Positions 22,126 to 22,532 of a stretch of 22,532 nt of DNA are shown piece after piece. The notes below the pieces were generated by a model. The model worked only from the letters and a program-made list of their open reading frames with translations. It did no database searches and was not told the origin of the DNA. The stretch is from the NCBI GenBank assembly GCA_947630355.1, contig CANRHJ010000008.1, positions 1 through 22,532 of the forward strand, written 5' to 3'. The DNA comes from Candidatus Gastranaerophilales bacterium. GTDB taxonomy: Bacteria; Cyanobacteriota; Vampirovibrionia; Gastranaerophilales; Gastranaerophilaceae. Numbering within the stretch: the first letter of the stretch is position 1; each line of letters opens with the position of its first letter. A program made the translations under genes and the position numbers.

Positions 22126-22532
22126 TTAGTCTATTAATCTTCTTCCTTCAATAGCTTTCGCGAGTGTTATTTCATCCGCATATTCAAGGTCCGAACCCAC
22201 AGGCAGACCGAAAGCAATTCTTGATATTTTTATATTAAACGGTTTTAATAACTTTGTTATATACAAACTTGTGGCTTCACCTTCTACCGACGGGCTAAGC
22301 GCTAATATTATTTCTTTTATTGTTTCATCGGCAGCTCTTGTTATCAATTCTTTTATTCTGATATCTTCCGCTCCTATTCCGTCTAATGGCGAGAGTGTGC
22401 CTTGCAGTACGTGATATAACCCTTTATATTCACGTGTCTTTTCTATTGCTATTAAATCTTTTGTTTCCGCAACCACACAAATTATACTCCTGTCACGCCT
22501 TGAATCAGTGCATATTTCACAAGGATCCTTCG
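22126..22532 (-). CDS. recR: Recombination protein RecR (partial, N-terminus outside the window)
   Basis: The frame is open from the right edge to TAA at 22126-22128, giving the last 135 residues of RecR, which works with RecO (and RecF) to load RecA in gap repair. The fragment begins in the zinc finger (DPCEICTDSRRD, its last two Cys) and continues with the Toprim domain: IICVVAETKDLIAIEKT, YKGLYHVLQGTLSPLDGIGAEDIRI, LALSPSVEGEATSLYITKLL and the hallmark FGLPVGSDLEYADEITLAKAIEGRR. The N-terminal helix-hairpin-helix lies outside. The stop is 9 nt before the 58-aa gene. Confidence 0.95.
   Translation of the reverse strand, partial: KDPCEICTDSRRDRSIICVVAETKDLIAIEKTREYKGLYHVLQGTLSPLDGIGAEDIRIKELITRAADETIKEIILALSPSVEGEATSLYITKLLKPFNIKISRIAFGLPVGSDLEYADEITLAKAIEGRRLID

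Noticed and set aside
21916..22137. Plus-strand 73-codon frame over the recR-glycosyltransferase junction
   Set aside because: The minus strand there holds a 58-aa gene with a strong Shine-Dalgarno and tight operon spacing.
1..22532. CRISPR arrays, insertion sequences, prophage genes, tRNA or rRNA genes
   Set aside because: Scanned for regular repeats, transposase motifs, terminal inverted repeats and tRNA-like cloverleafs; none seen.

Overview
The window is very AT-rich, with an anaerobe's gene content: a ferredoxin-dependent 2-oxoacid oxidoreductase, an N-acetylmannosamine-6-phosphate epimerase with a ROK kinase, and sugar ABC transporter parts. Gene density is high and genes are tightly packed. 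The set fits a small-genome gut anaerobe. My best guess is a non-photosynthetic Cyanobacteria relative (Gastranaerophilales/Vampirovibrionia type). A low-GC Firmicute cannot be excluded, and the DnaK lacks the N-terminal insert usual in diderm bacteria. This placement is inference, not a phylogeny.

Layout. (1) 1-862, minus strand: a likely defence or toxin-antitoxin unit. A strong promoter drives a ~91-nt structured RNA ending in an intrinsic terminator. It is followed by a HEPN-domain protein (RNTIAH motif) that runs off the left edge. (2) 983-2242, plus: a membrane-anchored kelch-like surface protein whose promoter spacer contains a run of eight G. (3) 2253-4240, minus: dnaK with a sigma-A-type promoter and two terminators. 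(4) 4362-6088: a 51-aa leaderless-looking small gene (minus) divergent from a polytopic GT-C-like membrane protein (plus). (5) 6112-8947, plus: nanE, a ROK kinase, a PpiC-type foldase and an uncharacterised coiled-coil protein. (6) 8950-12548, minus: response regulator, histidine kinase, tadA and a TIGR02757 protein, in one overlapping operon. (7) 12623-13447, plus: an orphan MalG-type sugar permease. (8) 13450-16022, minus: a four-subunit 2-oxoacid:ferredoxin oxidoreductase (delta-alpha-beta-gamma). (9) 16222-21058, plus: DEDDh exonuclease, YkgJ-type cysteine-cluster protein, sigma-70 factor, terminator, PAS protein with a dead histidine kinase core, and an MsmX/UgpC-type ABC ATPase. (10) 21059-22532, minus: recR (partial), a 58-aa gene and a family-2 glycosyltransferase.

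Most of this is core metabolism and housekeeping. The most unusual parts are the RNA-plus-HEPN module at the left edge, the poly-G promoter of the kelch gene, the pseudo-histidine kinase coupled to a sugar ABC ATPase, and several genes whose -10 box sits 7-8 nt before the start codon with no Shine-Dalgarno, suggesting leaderless mRNAs.
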